Positions 46,037 through 58,970 of a DNA stretch of 64,000 bases are shown piece after piece. Source of the DNA: Parelaphostrongylus tenuis (lineage: Eukaryota; Nematoda; Chromadorea; Rhabditida; Metastrongylidae); the NCBI GenBank assembly GCA_019055375.1, contig JAHQIW010003833.1, positions 62,001 through 126,000 of the forward strand, given 5' to 3'. Every line of letters starts with the position of its first letter. Position 1 is the first letter of the stretch. The translations under genes and the position numbers were made by a program. The notes beneath the pieces are model-generated. The model was not told the DNA's origin, did no database searches, and saw only the letters and a list, made by a program, of their open reading frames with translations.

Positions 46037-48846
46037 ATGGATTCATGCGCTACCAAAGTTGGATGTATCGCTTTGAATGAGAGCAATCGGGTATCCACGA
46101 GATCTATCTACTCGGAAGTCAAAAAGCAAAGTTCCAACACTGGAAAAGTTGATAGAGAGCGTGAGAGACACAATAGTTTACTTCGAACCAAGCATAAACA
46201 TCTTGCCAGGTGTAGCCTACTACCAAGTATTACGAAGAAAAGGCGATAATGGCATTATATGAGTGTCTAGTAATCAGTGGCTCGCGTCGATCAATACGCA
46301 CATTATGAACAATACTGCATTATGTTTGCGAGGAAGACTTGAGTTGAAGTTTTTCCGTCAATCCAAGAGTGCTGGCTAGATAGCAGTATTCTGATTACAA
46401 AACCTCTTTTCAATGCAGTTTCGATTAAAAACCACTTTATTACTTCGACGTCGCGTCCTCAGAAAAAAATCGTGCAAGCTGAAATAAAAGCCTTTTTATT
46501 ATATTCATAACTGGTGAGTAGAAAATCTTTTGGAGTCTCGGAGACACCTGCGCTGACATCCTCATTTATCACAGGCACTGCAAGCAGCTTTGCCATGCAA
46601 ATCGGAGTGTATCCAACGATACTGAGCGATGTGCAAATGTTTACTTCAAGAGGGAGTTGAACCCGCATTTCACCCTTTCCGGGATTCTTATTGATTACAA
46701 ATCAGAGTATATTGATGCCTGAAGAGCTCGGCTGTGAATTGCTTTATAACGAAGTTTTCTGTAACTCACACTTTTGTTGATTAGGCCCTGAATTTTAGAT
46801 CTCTTGATATAATTACTTCAGGATTAGTTCTGTCCGTGCACACATGTTTCATCTAGACTGTATCAATTGTCTGCATTGGAATTTCAATAAAGCGCATGAA
46901 GCGTAGTGCTTTAAGAAAAGAAGAACAATTTTATACCTTATTATATCAAAATATGACATTTAGCAAACTTTACTCATCGCGACAAAGCCACGAAATTCTT
47001 GTAGAAAATGTGTCAAACTCTGAAATATATACAAGTAGTGGAGAACCTAATCTTACCTAAAGTGAAACTGCACGATGAGACCATGTACGACTGAATAGGG
47101 AATTCTTTTCGTAATCATTTAACTTACATCACGAGTTTCAATAAAAGATTTTCGGAGGGGGAGTTATCACTGCGCATAGAAATTACATCAAGCAGTCTCC
47201 AACATGTTTTCCCATTTTTTGAAGAAGAGAACACTAGTAATAATGTGAAACCTAGTGGAACGTTTTTCTAGCAAATTTCTAGTTGTACCGTAGACTCCTA
47301 TCAACAATCAGGAATCTAATCCAGACGTATTCCTCTACGGAATCGTGCACTGTTGCACGAGAATACGGACTACTTTCGCTCCTCCTATGTTGATAGATGC
47401 AACAGGCCTCGTTTGTTTGCTCTATTTTGACTTTACCATTTTTTTGCTTCATCTGACACTCATAGTACTGTTGAGTTGTATCAATATTGTTTTTTATAAA
47501 GTTATCAATAGTTTTGAACACATGAACTTCACACGTGAAAATGATATTCCTTCGTTGTTGTAAAACTTGTACTTGTACAATTGTAAAAAAAGGAGAAATG
47601 TAGAAGTTCTTTTTGAGAAAAAAAGTTTTAGTAGAAGTTATTCTTGTCTTTGCCACCTCAATATGTGTGTTATGTTCAAAGCAATATATTTTGGCCCGAG
47701 CGCCATTCGACGGCGTCACCCAAACGGACTTCTATCAAATGCTCAATCAGATTCGCCCAGACTCCGTTGCAATAATGTATTCACAGGATCTCCAGGACAT
47801 TAAGTAAGTTTCTTCTTTTCGCCTCAAAAAATCAAACATCATGGAGTGCTTCCTGAAGCTTTTTTTTTCTAGATTTTTGTCTTGATGTTGATAATTGCAA
47901 TTATCTGATTGAAAGCCCAGTAGATAAGAAAAACGCTGTTTTGTCAGATGAATTCTTGATGTATCCACCTTTTAGCTGTCCGTCTCATTTCTGTATTGTC
48001 CTTATAAATCAACCATGTTGAAGCTTTTTTCTAAGTGCTAATCATCTGTCGATTAGGTCCGTCTTACCAGATAAATATGAAAACTAAGCGATTACTATAA
48101 CCAACAGTGAGGAACAAAAATGTAAGATGTGTTCTAAACATTGTGCTTAGTAACACTGAGTCGAAAACTGCACTGATAAAAATCTAGAAAATTTCGTTTT
48201 AATTGCTGTGGAAAGAAATTTTAGGTGAAGGCTATGCTGTTCGAAATCTCACAGTAAATAAGATATTGATGAAACTGTATTTCATTGATGGATCGAAAGG
48301 GGACAAAGATCCGCCGAAGGATAATGTTGGTGTTCACGACGAGGTTTCTTGTTGTCATAGTTTTTTTTTTCTAAAATTACGAATGAGCGGAAATCGAAGA
48401 CGGAGGCTTATGCGCACCAACAGATTTAGTGGGGTTGGCTGTCATTAATCCACAACGTCCGGTTTCAAGACAAGGAAGCATTGGATTTAGTATTAATGTA
48501 GTAGTCAATAATCAACTTTAGCACACCACACTTTTTTTCAATGGTATCGCTTTAGTGCTCCGCTCGTAAAATGGGAAAGAGGCTCAGAAGGTTAAAAAAT
48601 GGTTCTAAAAATAAAATCACCCTGTTTTATACATTAAGGTTTGATGTCTGCAAATTTAGATTCGAAAAGCAATCGAACTTGACAATGAAAGTGTAATTAA
48701 TCTGGTGTGCAAAAACGTGTACACTCTTTTGGCTTTTTTTGAATAGTTGATATTGAAGCGGAACGGTTTCGCTCAAAGGGACGAATGAACTTTGGAGACA
48801 CTGTCAAACATATACGGTACTGTCGCATTTCCACCTTTTCGTTGGT
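46037..48846 (+). pseudogene. PTP-like pseudogene (R1 copy 4)
   Basis: The same exon series as the gene at 38,671. The first exon shifts frame within its basic stretch. The exon near 47,130 has an early TAG. The PTP exon near 47,300-47,400 is shortened and stops after the SYVD motif. The segment after LPDKYEN has TAA, and the P-loop reads CKNVYTLL, losing the Arg of CX5R, with a TAG just downstream. It is clearly non-functional as a phosphatase domain. Confidence 0.75.
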
Positions 48847-49005
48847 GACTCGACCCTCATCGTTCAGTCTCTTAGGCAATAAAAAGATCGTTTTTTTAAC
48901 TGGAAGAGTTCAATTTTTTTCAGCTACCAACGCAGCCACTGTTTTGACACATCGGACATTCTTCTGCTATCGACTGCTTTTTTACAGATCCGCTCAAAAT
49001 GATTT

Positions 49006-49501
49006 AATCTGATAAGGATATGACATATTTTGAGCCATAGGTCTAGTGCTATATAGGCGCCTATTTCGCCCTATTGGGACTCATCACTAGCACCCTCCCT
49101 CGGTTCCGTCGATCCCTTGAGGTGAAATAATCCTCTAAAGGAACCGACGCCGAGTAAAATTAAGCACACAAAGTAGGATGATGGTTTTACCTGACTTTGT
49201 GGTGACCGGCAGTCGAGCTTACGGCTCTTAAAATGAACTATGCTTCTGCTATCGACTGCTTTTTTACAGACCCGCTCAAAATGATTTAATCTGATAAGGA
49301 TATGACATATTTTTTTTCAACATTTTCGTCCTACTTTGGGTGCTTAATTTTACTCGGCGTCGGTTCCTTTAGAGGATTATTTCACCTCAAGGGATCGACG
49401 GAACCGAGGGAGGGTGCTACTGATGAGTCCCAATAGGACGAAATAGGCGCCTATATAGCACTAGACCTATGGCTCAAAATATGTCATATCCTTATCAGAT
49501 T
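49006..49501. mobile_element. Near-perfect foldback element inside R1 copy 4
   Basis: Arms 49,006-49,177 and 49,330-49,501 are inverted repeats with only a few mismatches, with termini AATCTGATAAGGATATGACA / TGTCATATCCTTATCAGATT. The core repeats the left flank (CTATCGACTGCTTTTTTACA at both 48,968 and 49,250). An 11-base direct repeat ACATCGGACAT borders the whole inserted block (48,949-48,959 and 49,502-49,512) and corresponds to a single site in copy 3. The similarity of the arms implies a recent insertion. Confidence 0.85.
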
Positions 49502-50299
49502 ACATCGGACATGTTTGGAACGGCAATCCCGTTAACAATGCACTTGGCGAAAATGTGCAATGATAAGAACGAGCATACAAACGCAATAAGCTGACGGCAT
49601 TCATGATGTACGCGCTTAGTTCTTACCAATAAGAAGTATTGAGCTTCCAGTATGATTTTATTGTTTAGTCCGCATTATCGCGTTACATTAAATATCTAAT
49701 AAAGCAACAACGACCTTGCAAGTTGGTGAGAAAGTTGGAAGTTCAAATTTTACACGGTGTTGAACATTGGAGTGGCAGAGGTAAAGATTATAAAGAAAAA
49801 AGAGGATTATAGTGTGTGGTAGGGTAGTTCATGATTAGACCTCATCGTACTATACATATCTCAAACAGGGGCTGTTTACTACTTGTTGCGAACACTGTTT
49901 AATGAACTGGCGTAATTGACGATTCTTCTTGAGAATACACGTTGAGGGGCAATAATCCAACCAGCTATTTCAAATAGCAATAATCAACATCCCTATTTCA
50001 AGCGCTTTTTAATGGTAAACGAATCCTGGAATCAGCTGAAAACTCACTAGTGTGCCAATGTAGAAATCATCTGATACACAAGGGTATTAGGTGATTGTCT
50101 CTAGTGCATACTCAGTCAAAAGCATTCCAAGATTCTATCGAAGAATGAGTAGTAGAAGAAGAGGAGCGTCAGTAATGCAAATGCTTTGCACGCGGCTCCG
50201 AAAAGTGTGAAATACGAGTTTGATTCCCGCCTAACATCCAGAATTTCGCATGTAGCTCAGCATTGTTGCATACCTTTAACTTCCACTATTTTTTTTAAG

Positions 50300-50720
50300 G
50301 CCTCATTCAGAATCAATACTTCCTGCCAGCATATTTTGAGCCTTTCATGAGTTCTTTAATGGGCACTTAAACAGTGCAATACACGTGTTTCGACCTCGCA
50401 GCCTCGTCAGCCTCACAGCACCCCTCGTGTGATACAAGCCTTGAGCAATGTTAATCACTACAGTGTCCGGTGATTATGCCATGGACATGCAGTGATATGT
50501 TATCTATAGGTGAATTGAATTCTCACTTTGTACGCGGTGTAACATGTTCGTCGACGATCCCTTTATGTAAGGGGTTCTCCCCGAAAGATATTGGATCAGA
50601 CAAAAGGCACTGTGCAATTGACGAGGATGCAAGGCCGATATACGTGTATTCTGGTGTATAGGTGCCATAATAGACCCCATGAAAGGCTTGAAATATTTCA
50701 GGATGAATAATTTCATGCGA
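50300..50720. repeat. Repeat family C copies
   Basis: A reverse segment (CACGTGTTTCGACCTCGCAG, 50,380-50,400) and a forward one (GACGAGGATGCAAGGCCGAT, 50,618 onward; TGAAAGGCTTGAAATAT at 50,680) face each other around CAGTGATATGTTATC. Together they form an imperfect palindrome. Confidence 0.55.
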
Positions 50721-50924
50721 GAGCTCAAAAAGCAGTTGAGTATAGAGGTACTATGAAGGGTGACTTCAATTCTGATTCTTTGTTCTTGATAGTCACTTGC
50801 TTGATGATATTGATATCTAGGGTACAATTTGCATGTAGTCGAGAGCACCCATATACGCACCCCAGCACATGAAAACGATTATGTGGAATTAATAGCAATC
50901 ATGATTTAATGTCTTATCTTTCAG

Positions 50925-51060
50925 AACAACTCGGAAAAGAAGTGGATCTCTTCAATCGAGCAGCCCTGCTTCAAGGTGTTCGGTGGCTTTTTCTTCTCGC
51001 TCTTCAATCTCCTATCAGAGGTTTATCGATTCCGGAAGTAGCGTCACAATCCCTAAGTAG
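50925..51060 (+). CDS. Candidate exon, frame undecided
   Basis: A strong acceptor ATCTTTCAG precedes about 115 bases that are open in all three forward frames. One reads as a Ser-rich tail (TTRKRSGSLQSSSPASRCSV), one as QPCFKVFGGFFFSLFNLLSE and one as VDLFNRAALLQGVRWLFLLA. No partner exon or family was identified, so the frame cannot be chosen. Confidence 0.25.
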
Positions 51061-51109
51061 CTTGGAATATCTGAAACGAAAGAAACTCGCTTTTTGGCGG
51101 GTGTAGGAA

Positions 51110-52370
51110 TTGCATAATGACCGATCTTCTAACGGATTGCCTTAGGTAGCCATTTTCATTAGTTTTTTTATCGGCATTCTGTCGGGGAATATCGACACCG
51201 GCCATTGGCCTCCTCATTTAATGCTTCCATGGTGACCGTCGCATGTCTGCGTCTGTGTCTTTTTTCATCATCTCTGTAATTCTGCTTCAACTCTAGTATT
51301 TGATGGTTACATTCCGTAACTTTTCTCCATATCACAGCATCCCAATAATTTCAATTTACCACGTATTCCAGCGTATGTTACTCTTATTTTTCAAACTGCT
51401 TAACCACCCCCTCCCCCACCCCACCTTCCTTTGCACGAAAGCATGACTATTTAACTCAAAACCACTACTTCCTGAATAAAGAATGAACTCAATTAACGTA
51501 TAAAAACTGGAAAATCGAAGAAAATATGCCAAATATGTATGAACACAGGAAACTGAACAGCAGTTGTTAGAAGATCTGCGCTACAGCCATATAAAATTAA
51601 CGCGAATTTATTCACAACAACAGACTTTTCGATATCAGCATTTCTTGCGAATGAATAACTTTTTGTGTAAATAAGTGGCAACTTTGGAAAAAAGAAGGCC
51701 AAGTGAGCCTTTTTGCAAGATTTCATTTTGTAGACAATACGTTCCAATCAACTGTTTTTAAACCTTGCTCCAGATATTCAATACAATCTTGATTTCATTT
51801 GTGTTGGCCTCAACTGCTATGATAGTTCATCAACAATTTTGTGCTAGAATATCGCAGTATTTTTTTTTTACATAACTCGATATTACATCTTGTGTGAACC
51901 CCGAAACTTCTCGCACGATTCATTTCCGCTCATCTATATGAAGCTCTTTGAACCTTTTGCGTGTCAGTTCGGCTGCTTGAGGATTGTCATCATCTTTGTG
52001 GATGTAGTAGAACATTTACTGAGTCAGCCCTACCCCTGGAATGCTGTGCAGGGATGTTATTAAGTATTGTGCATTAAAGGAACTTTCCAGATGAGCTCAG
52101 CACTCACCGACTTTGGAGGGTTGGAATTCCTAGTTGATCTAAAGCTGATATGAACAATAGCCATGCATGCGTATATTGAGCGTAGTCAGTACCGCTACAT
52201 AATCCGTACACGCTAAGTGAATTATAGGCGTTCAATAAGTTATAGCACCAGAACATTGAAAATCAATGTTTTTGAGCCAGAAGTAATTAAAAATGTATGA
52301 TTTCAACACCATTCAATTGCGCATTTTCTTGTGAAAATTTTGGTATACAGTATGTATATTTGAATTAAAA
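51110..52370. other. No gene seen
   Basis: A polypyrimidine-rich patch lies near 51,400-51,430 (CCACCCCCTCCCCCACCCCA). No repeat shared with the rest of the window and no exon chain. Confidence 0.3.
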
Positions 52371-52374
52371 TGGA

Positions 52375-52670
52375 GCTGTCGTAGGATCAAATTCGCTTGC
52401 TAATCATGCGCGAACGACGCGTACGAGAAAATGCCAGTGAAGTAGTGCCTAAGATTAATGGAGATTGCCGCGGACTACCCGTCGCGACTGGTACTCCAGA
52501 CTGCTCCCTCCAGCTTTGAACTACGTGAACACTTTCTAGCCCTTCTTTCTGCATCCGTATCATCGCACCAGGCTTCATTAATCTTGCTCGCCGCTTCACT
52601 AGCATTTTCTCCTACGCACCAATCGTGCATGAGTAGCAAGCAGATTTGTTTCCTAGACAGCTCCATCTTG
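52375..52670. mobile_element. Foldback of a mariner 5' end with HTH relic
   Basis: On the minus strand from 52,666: MELSRKQICLLLMHDWCVGE, then EAASKINEAWCDDTDAERRA, which is the start and helix-turn-helix of a mariner-type transposase. The plus strand at 52,430-52,465 repeats the same start inverted (CAGTGAAGTAGTGCCTAAGA against AGTGAAGCGGCGAGCAAGAT). Only the 5' part is present in each arm, as at 29,750. Confidence 0.6.
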
Positions 52671-52859
52671 AATCAAGTGTGGGCAAGTTGTGCATCAAAT
52701 GTTCCTAAGAAAATTCACGTTTGAGTAACCAAACTTATGCTATTTTAATTACTTACAGTTGATAAATTTCGTGTTTATTGCTCTAGCGCCAAAACTTGTG
52801 GAACGGCTTAATGATTACTTTATTAATCATGAATAACCATGAAATTTGGGTTCTTTTCT

Positions 52860-53580
52860 CTTAAATAGCACGATAACAAGGAACAATCACTTTTGCTGAG
52901 CAAAATTATTTCAAAAGAATGTTAGTAATCTTGCAAATACCTAAATATCTGACTAATGCCCTACATGGCCAACTTTTAAAAAAGCTTTTTTATGATGCTG
53001 TAAAGTTCTAATTAAATTATGTTTTACATCGGCCGCCTAATTTAACTGTTACTTCGTTGGAAGCACGAAAAGCACGTGAACGTGCAGAGAACATTTTAGC
53101 ATGGAAGTCCGACGTTCAATTTGGAATTTCTTTCGAAGCAAGGCAACAATTTCCAACCAAATAGCAAAAAAACGCATTTCTCATAGGCGCCATCGAACGA
53201 TGATGGCGCCAACCACCGCCCCGACCTCGCAGCACGTGAATTGGCCGATAAACACTTGCTTCCTCATGTGACCGCGTCTTATTTTCCCTGCCACACTGCA
53301 GTGAGCGGTCATTTCAGAAAATAAGCACGGCGCTAAATTCTTCAAATTTCACGTTTTCGAATTATTACCAAAAGTCGAATCTATTTTGCGAAAAAAAACG
53401 CGTGTGTCAAGTATCAATGTTTTCCTTTCGCTAAGACTTTGTTAAAAGACTTTTCAAGAAACGACTAGGTACTGCACCAAAAAGAGATTTGAGCTTTCAA
53501 ATGATTGCTAGCACTTTTGAAAAAAATTGTTGTCAAGCAAAAGGGATCGCTCCTTCATCCTGTGTTACCCAACTGAAAGT
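52860..53580. repeat. Foldback family D copy
   Basis: The left part has TGTTAGTAATCTTGCAAATA and ACATGGCCAACTTTTAAAAA. The middle has a partial 23,230-type palindrome (GCACGTGAATTGGCCGATAA). The right part has CACTGCAGTGAGCGGTCATT and GACTTTTCAAGAAACGACTA. Confidence 0.5.
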
Positions 53581-53816
53581 ACTGAATTTGTCCTATTTAT
53601 CTGACTTTTGAGCATTCTCCATTGTTCGACTAAATACTCGCATGAGCTCTTATGTGTACAACTTGTGCGCCCACTTATGTATCAAATAATCGGTGAATTA
53701 TGTGTAATATCTCTGAGATACGTCAACGAGCGGTAGCAGTTTTCTTGAGTTGCTTCATTCGTCTCTTAGATACAATATAGCATAGATTTTAGACCCGAAA
53801 CCTCACCGTTAATCAT

Positions 53817-56800
53817 ATGGGAAACAAATACACCACACTCTCTCCGTATGATCCTAACGATCTGCTCGTAGCAAGAGACAGGTTAGCCAATTCATCTTGC
53901 ACTTCTCACACTTTGGAACTTGAATGTTCTCTTTTGCACTTATTGGAGCGTAGGAAAACCTCGAAATTGATTAATTTTATAGAGATTATTCAGTTCCATT
54001 CAACAGGAGTCGTTAAGGCCACCTACGACTTATATTGCTCTTTCAAACGAAGCTAATACCAAATGGATTATCCCAGCGAGATGATCGCCTTAGTTACTCC
54101 GAAGCGTAGGGTTGAACCACCGACCAGTTACATAAAACAAGATATATAAACCAATGCGCTATAGGCGCTACACGCAGTCAACTTCATTTTTCTTACCGCA
54201 CGATAGCCTCACTTAATTTTGATTCATGCCTACCTCTCAGGAGCTGAGAAATTTTTTCGCTGTTCTATGCCCACGCCTCAAATATTGGTATGAACACTAA
54301 AGCTCATAGAATATCAATAGTGCTGTCAGATTAGACGAACTCAACGTAACGAGAAAATCCTGTTTACAAATGTTGTCTTATTACGACGTGTTTAGTCAAT
54401 CCTTAAAAAAAATCAGCGACATTCTGCTCATTGCCGGTCATCCGACAAAATGTTCATTTTGATTCAATCAACGCAATGGCCGTCGTTCGTCCCGGAATGG
54501 TCATCACTGGTAGTCGTGATAAGGTCAGAGCAGCTTCATTGAGAAATTAATGTTGTCTATTGAAACTATTGATTAGTTCTGAAAATGACGATGCAATTAT
54601 GTTTGAGAAGACGTTATGTAAACTTGCAGAAAACAGATGCATTGCTACATTTTTTGGCCAAATTGATCGTAATGTAGTCCAATTATTTCAATGCAAGTAA
54701 TATACGAGAGAATCGATCTTCACCTCGTCATGGTGAAGAACATTAAACAAATATCTCTGCTTTCTTTTCTATCGAAGTGCGCATTTTCAAAAGCAAGAGA
54801 GTTGAACAAGCAAAATTTGGAAGTGAAAAAACGAATTAATGCTCAATGCTCCACTGACAATTTTGACAGTAAAGACTGCGATAAACAATCCACAAATTCG
54901 AATTTCATTTCCAATGTCTTACAGTGAACCTTTTTTTGAACCTCACTATCAAAAGTGATCAATGGAAAAGCGATGGCTACATCTCAATAATAGCAGTCAG
55001 CCATCGACTGAACAAAAATGGGAAAACCATATTTCCGCGTTGGCGTCACCCAGACACATTCCCTCGTCCTTACCTTCAGTAAGAGTGAACTAGTGGGGCC
55101 TGTGGCTCTGATGAGGCGGCCGATACTGCCGAAACGAACGAAAGTCTTTTGCGCATCAACCTTGAATAAGCTTGGAGTGTTCTCTCAGACTACATTTACA
55201 TTCAGTGCTTTAAGACTTTTACCTCTTAAAGTTAGAAAAACAAGATATATTCGTGAAGATCATGCATGACTCTGGTGTGGTGGTACAAGACTTCTATAAA
55301 TTTTCTAAAAAAAATCACAACTCCTCTAGTGATCGAAATGATACCTAGCCTCGCGCGGTCAATTCTGCATGAGTTTTGCTCAAAATGCGCCTAATTTATG
55401 TCGATGGAGAAATCAACTGCGATTAGACCACAGCACACAATGGACAACAGCTAGTTCTTCGAGAATAGACAAAAATGTACAGTTCTATCATGGCGGCGAC
55501 ATTTCAGGCCTTCGGTAAAAATATATTTTTCTGCTTTTGCAAAACGTAGCGAATTTTAATGGCGTGTTTAATTTTCAAATAGCTTATTTTTTGCGCCGTA
55601 CCAGTCAAAATAAGATTTTGTTTCTCATTCGAGAATTCCTCACTGGATTAGAGGCTTTGCTCTTATGAATTTTTAATCTTTAGATAGAGAAAATCTTTCC
55701 ATTACAATGGTTTATTTTCTTTGGAAAGGACTTACTTGAGCTTTGTAACGACCGAAAGAATATTGGGTTTCACACTGAGTGAGCACTTCTAGTCGGCTAG
55801 GGTGTGTTTAGCTGTAGTACCAAAGAACACATTTTCTTAATAAAAAAGATTTGCTCTATCAAATGGTTAAAATTTAATAATAGAAAACTTTTATCAGCCG
55901 AGAAATCTTTAAATGTGAAACAAAATCTCATTTTGACTAGTACGGCGTTGAAAACAAGCAATACGAGAAATAAAGATGCACCTTTAATATTTATTAATTT
56001 GAGCTGTCGGATAGTCGTGTAGTCGTCAGATAACAGCAAAGAGTACGTTTTTTACCGAAGGCCTCAAGTGGCGCCGCCTTAATTTTTTTTGATAATTAAG
56101 ACCCGAAAAGCTGTAGACTTGATATACTCCTGGAGGGCGCTTTACTTTATCTTTCAAAGTAGTCTATGGCACTTATCCACGTTCTTCTCAATTCAAGTCT
56201 GTTTTGAAGTGTAATTTTTTCATTCATTCTTAGTAGAGAGGTCACAAATTGTAGCGATGATCCCTAGATTCCGATAGACTAGGTCAGGTGATAACGACGA
56301 TTACTGTGAAGTGAGGTAGCGTTTCCTCAAACGATGTAGATGCTAGAGTAGGCAATAATTGATATCGAAAATTGGCAGCTCCAATGGCTGGGTGAGATTA
56401 TATATAGATTCATCAAAGAATCTGTATCATTGGGTATGATTGTTTGAGATTCTGTGAGGCTCGACTATATGATATATAAGGCGCCTGTTTCGGCCTACAA
56501 CGACTCGTTGAGAGTGACAATGAGAAGTTTGGAGATATGGAAAGCAATATGGATCCCGCGTAAGCGTGTTGGCATTGAAGTTAGCAGCTTTACAAATACT
56601 GGGTCGTCAGCTTTTATAGATTATCTAACACAAGGTTTTTATTAACTCAATTATTATGGCTAGTCTTTATCATGGAGTTTCGGGCGGTTTCTCCCTCATA
56701 CCACGGCGATTATTTGGGTCTGCCAATAGCAGTTGTTCTTGGATGGTGACCTTCGTAACTATCCCATCAAGACGAAGTGAGCAGAGTGGAACACTGCACG

Positions 56801-58923
56801 AATGAAATAACGTCTTCACCTCTGCCCATTCATACAGGACTTTTTTTCCATGCTGAAGTGACGCAGCATCATTCGACAGTTATGCAAGATACAGAAATGT
56901 CTTTGAGCGAATAGTGACCATTGATGTTTACTCCTCTGCTCACAGTTCATTATTAAGCACTTGGATTAGTATAAGGTGACACGCACATAAGTAAACCTTT
57001 CAACTTTCATTGGAACCCGGTGTGGACGACCAATATTCTACTTGCATCAATGAGCTAACACGGGGTACTTTTTACTATAATCCACTCGCGTTCGCATTCT
57101 CGGGGTTCGTGACCGACATAAAATCATGTGCCACTGCACTGCGGAAGCCAAGCAAGATTGACCATAAACACTTGAAAAGTTGAGTTGATCACAGGAAATA
57201 ATTTCCGCCCTACTAATCTGATGGCATGTATACTCTTTGTATCATACTTACTGTCAAATGCATACTGCTGAATCAGGGGTGGAATCGGACAAATAAACAT
57301 CAGCTTTGGACATAAGACCACAAATCTCACTCTTCAATTCCGACACTAATCTGGGATTCAGAAACGGCTTAGTTCATAAGTCTTCGATTTCTTTAACCAA
57401 TAAAAAACACTTCGTCGATAAAATTTCCAAATGTTCAGAAACGGCTTAGTTCATAAGTCTTCGATTTCTTTAACCAATAAAAAACACTTCGTCGATAAAA
57501 TTTCCAAATGTATTGCGTCTAGTATTGCTTCAGAGTTTGGCACTGAACAACGTGGATACTGGTGAGTGCATAATGAGATGGAATGGACATGAGGCAGAAG
57601 TTACTAAGGTGAATCCTGAGCTGGACACCTATTTACCTTTGTTATTCAGTAAAGCAGAGAGTGTTCTGCTCTTTCTCACAAGAATCCAATCTTCTTTATT
57701 TGAATTAATACTGTTAATTTTGCAAAAGCGAAACTATCTTGGCAAACCTTTTCAGCTCGCTTACGGGAATACTGTTGGAAACCACTTTGTGCTAAGCGGT
57801 TCCAGGGATCAAACCATCAAATTGTGGCAGTTTCATTCTCAGAATCCACAGAAAAGCTTCGAGGGCCATTCTTTAGGAATCACAGGACTTTCGATGTTAT
57901 CTGGTAAATTACAAGTTGAGATTATTATAATTATCTACAGAGATATGCGCATACATCTTTCAGAAAACAGATTCGTGTCGGGTTCTCGGGACACTACCTT
58001 GAAAATTTGGGACGTGGAAACAACAAGGCGAGCTTTGCGAAGTGCTCAAGTTAATCGAAATTTGGCAAGTTCTACTTGCTTCGTAATAGGAGAATACGAT
58101 CTCTTCATGCTAATTCGATTTTTTAAGGTAACACACCTCACTTTTTGTGCCGCATGCAATGTGATCGGCCAATCATCGGAGGATAAAGAAGTAAAGTAGG
58201 TGAATAACACTGTAAACGTTTTACCATAGTCCTTCCACAATTAATTTTCTCATCACATAATAACTCAAGTACGGACAGCATTCAGGATTGCGGATATCAA
58301 TCGTAATATGTTCATTGACTTCTCAAACTCTTAAAATTCTGGAGTTCTTTATCAGCATTCTGGTGACAGTGTAAAAATTTGCAAAAAGCAATACCGCATC
58401 ATTAAAGGACCGAAAAGCTGTTAGAAAAAGTGCTGTTTGATGATCGTAATTATTTATGCCCTTTTTTGTGGAGAAATAAACTTTATTTTCAAAAAATCTT
58501 TTTAACCCATCCGGCACGGCAAGGACAAGCCCCAGTTCCGCCACGCCGCTCGCGGCAAGTGGTCCGTAATTCCGAGAGATTAGTGATGCCGCGCGCAGCG
58601 AACCAAAGTTAGATATATGCCCTTGTCGTCCCCAATGGTTTGAAGACTGTGCATGGAAATGTGAAGCAGATTAAACACGTATATTATTAAGAAAAAGTAC
58701 ATTTATCTCTATTAAACATACCATCAGGGTAATCAGTGTACACTACTAGTGAGGTGAGGATATATTTACAGATTATGGGATCCACGGAATCTTGAGTTGG
58801 TGGCTCAACTACCTCGGAAGCATCACATTCAAATGCATTGCGAGTTTATCGACGACACCATGCTCGCTTCGTCTAGCAGTGGCTTCAATGGCGACGGTTG
58901 TGAAATTTCGGTGTGTTAAATTC

Positions 58924-58970
<47 letters not shown>

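Larger units (their letters stand above)
45520..50240 (+). repeat. R1 duplicated cassette, copy 4
   Basis: Colinear with copy 3. It begins with the FFRTRK-like segment (minus, 45,540-45,720) that copy 2 also has, and ends at a tRNA-like sequence (50,164-50,235, GGAGCGTCAGTAATGCAAAT). It is interrupted by a foldback element (49,006-49,501) and lacks the A/T microsatellite. Confidence 0.75.

Noticed and set aside
54691..54927. 78-codon plus-strand ORF in wdr-31 intron 2
   Set aside because: Low-complexity composition, no splice partners and no homology recognised.
57513..58199. 228-codon plus-strand ORF as a single-exon WD40 gene
   Set aside because: It reads through three introns of wdr-31. 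Removing them at consensus sites restores the WDR31 alignment and phases.
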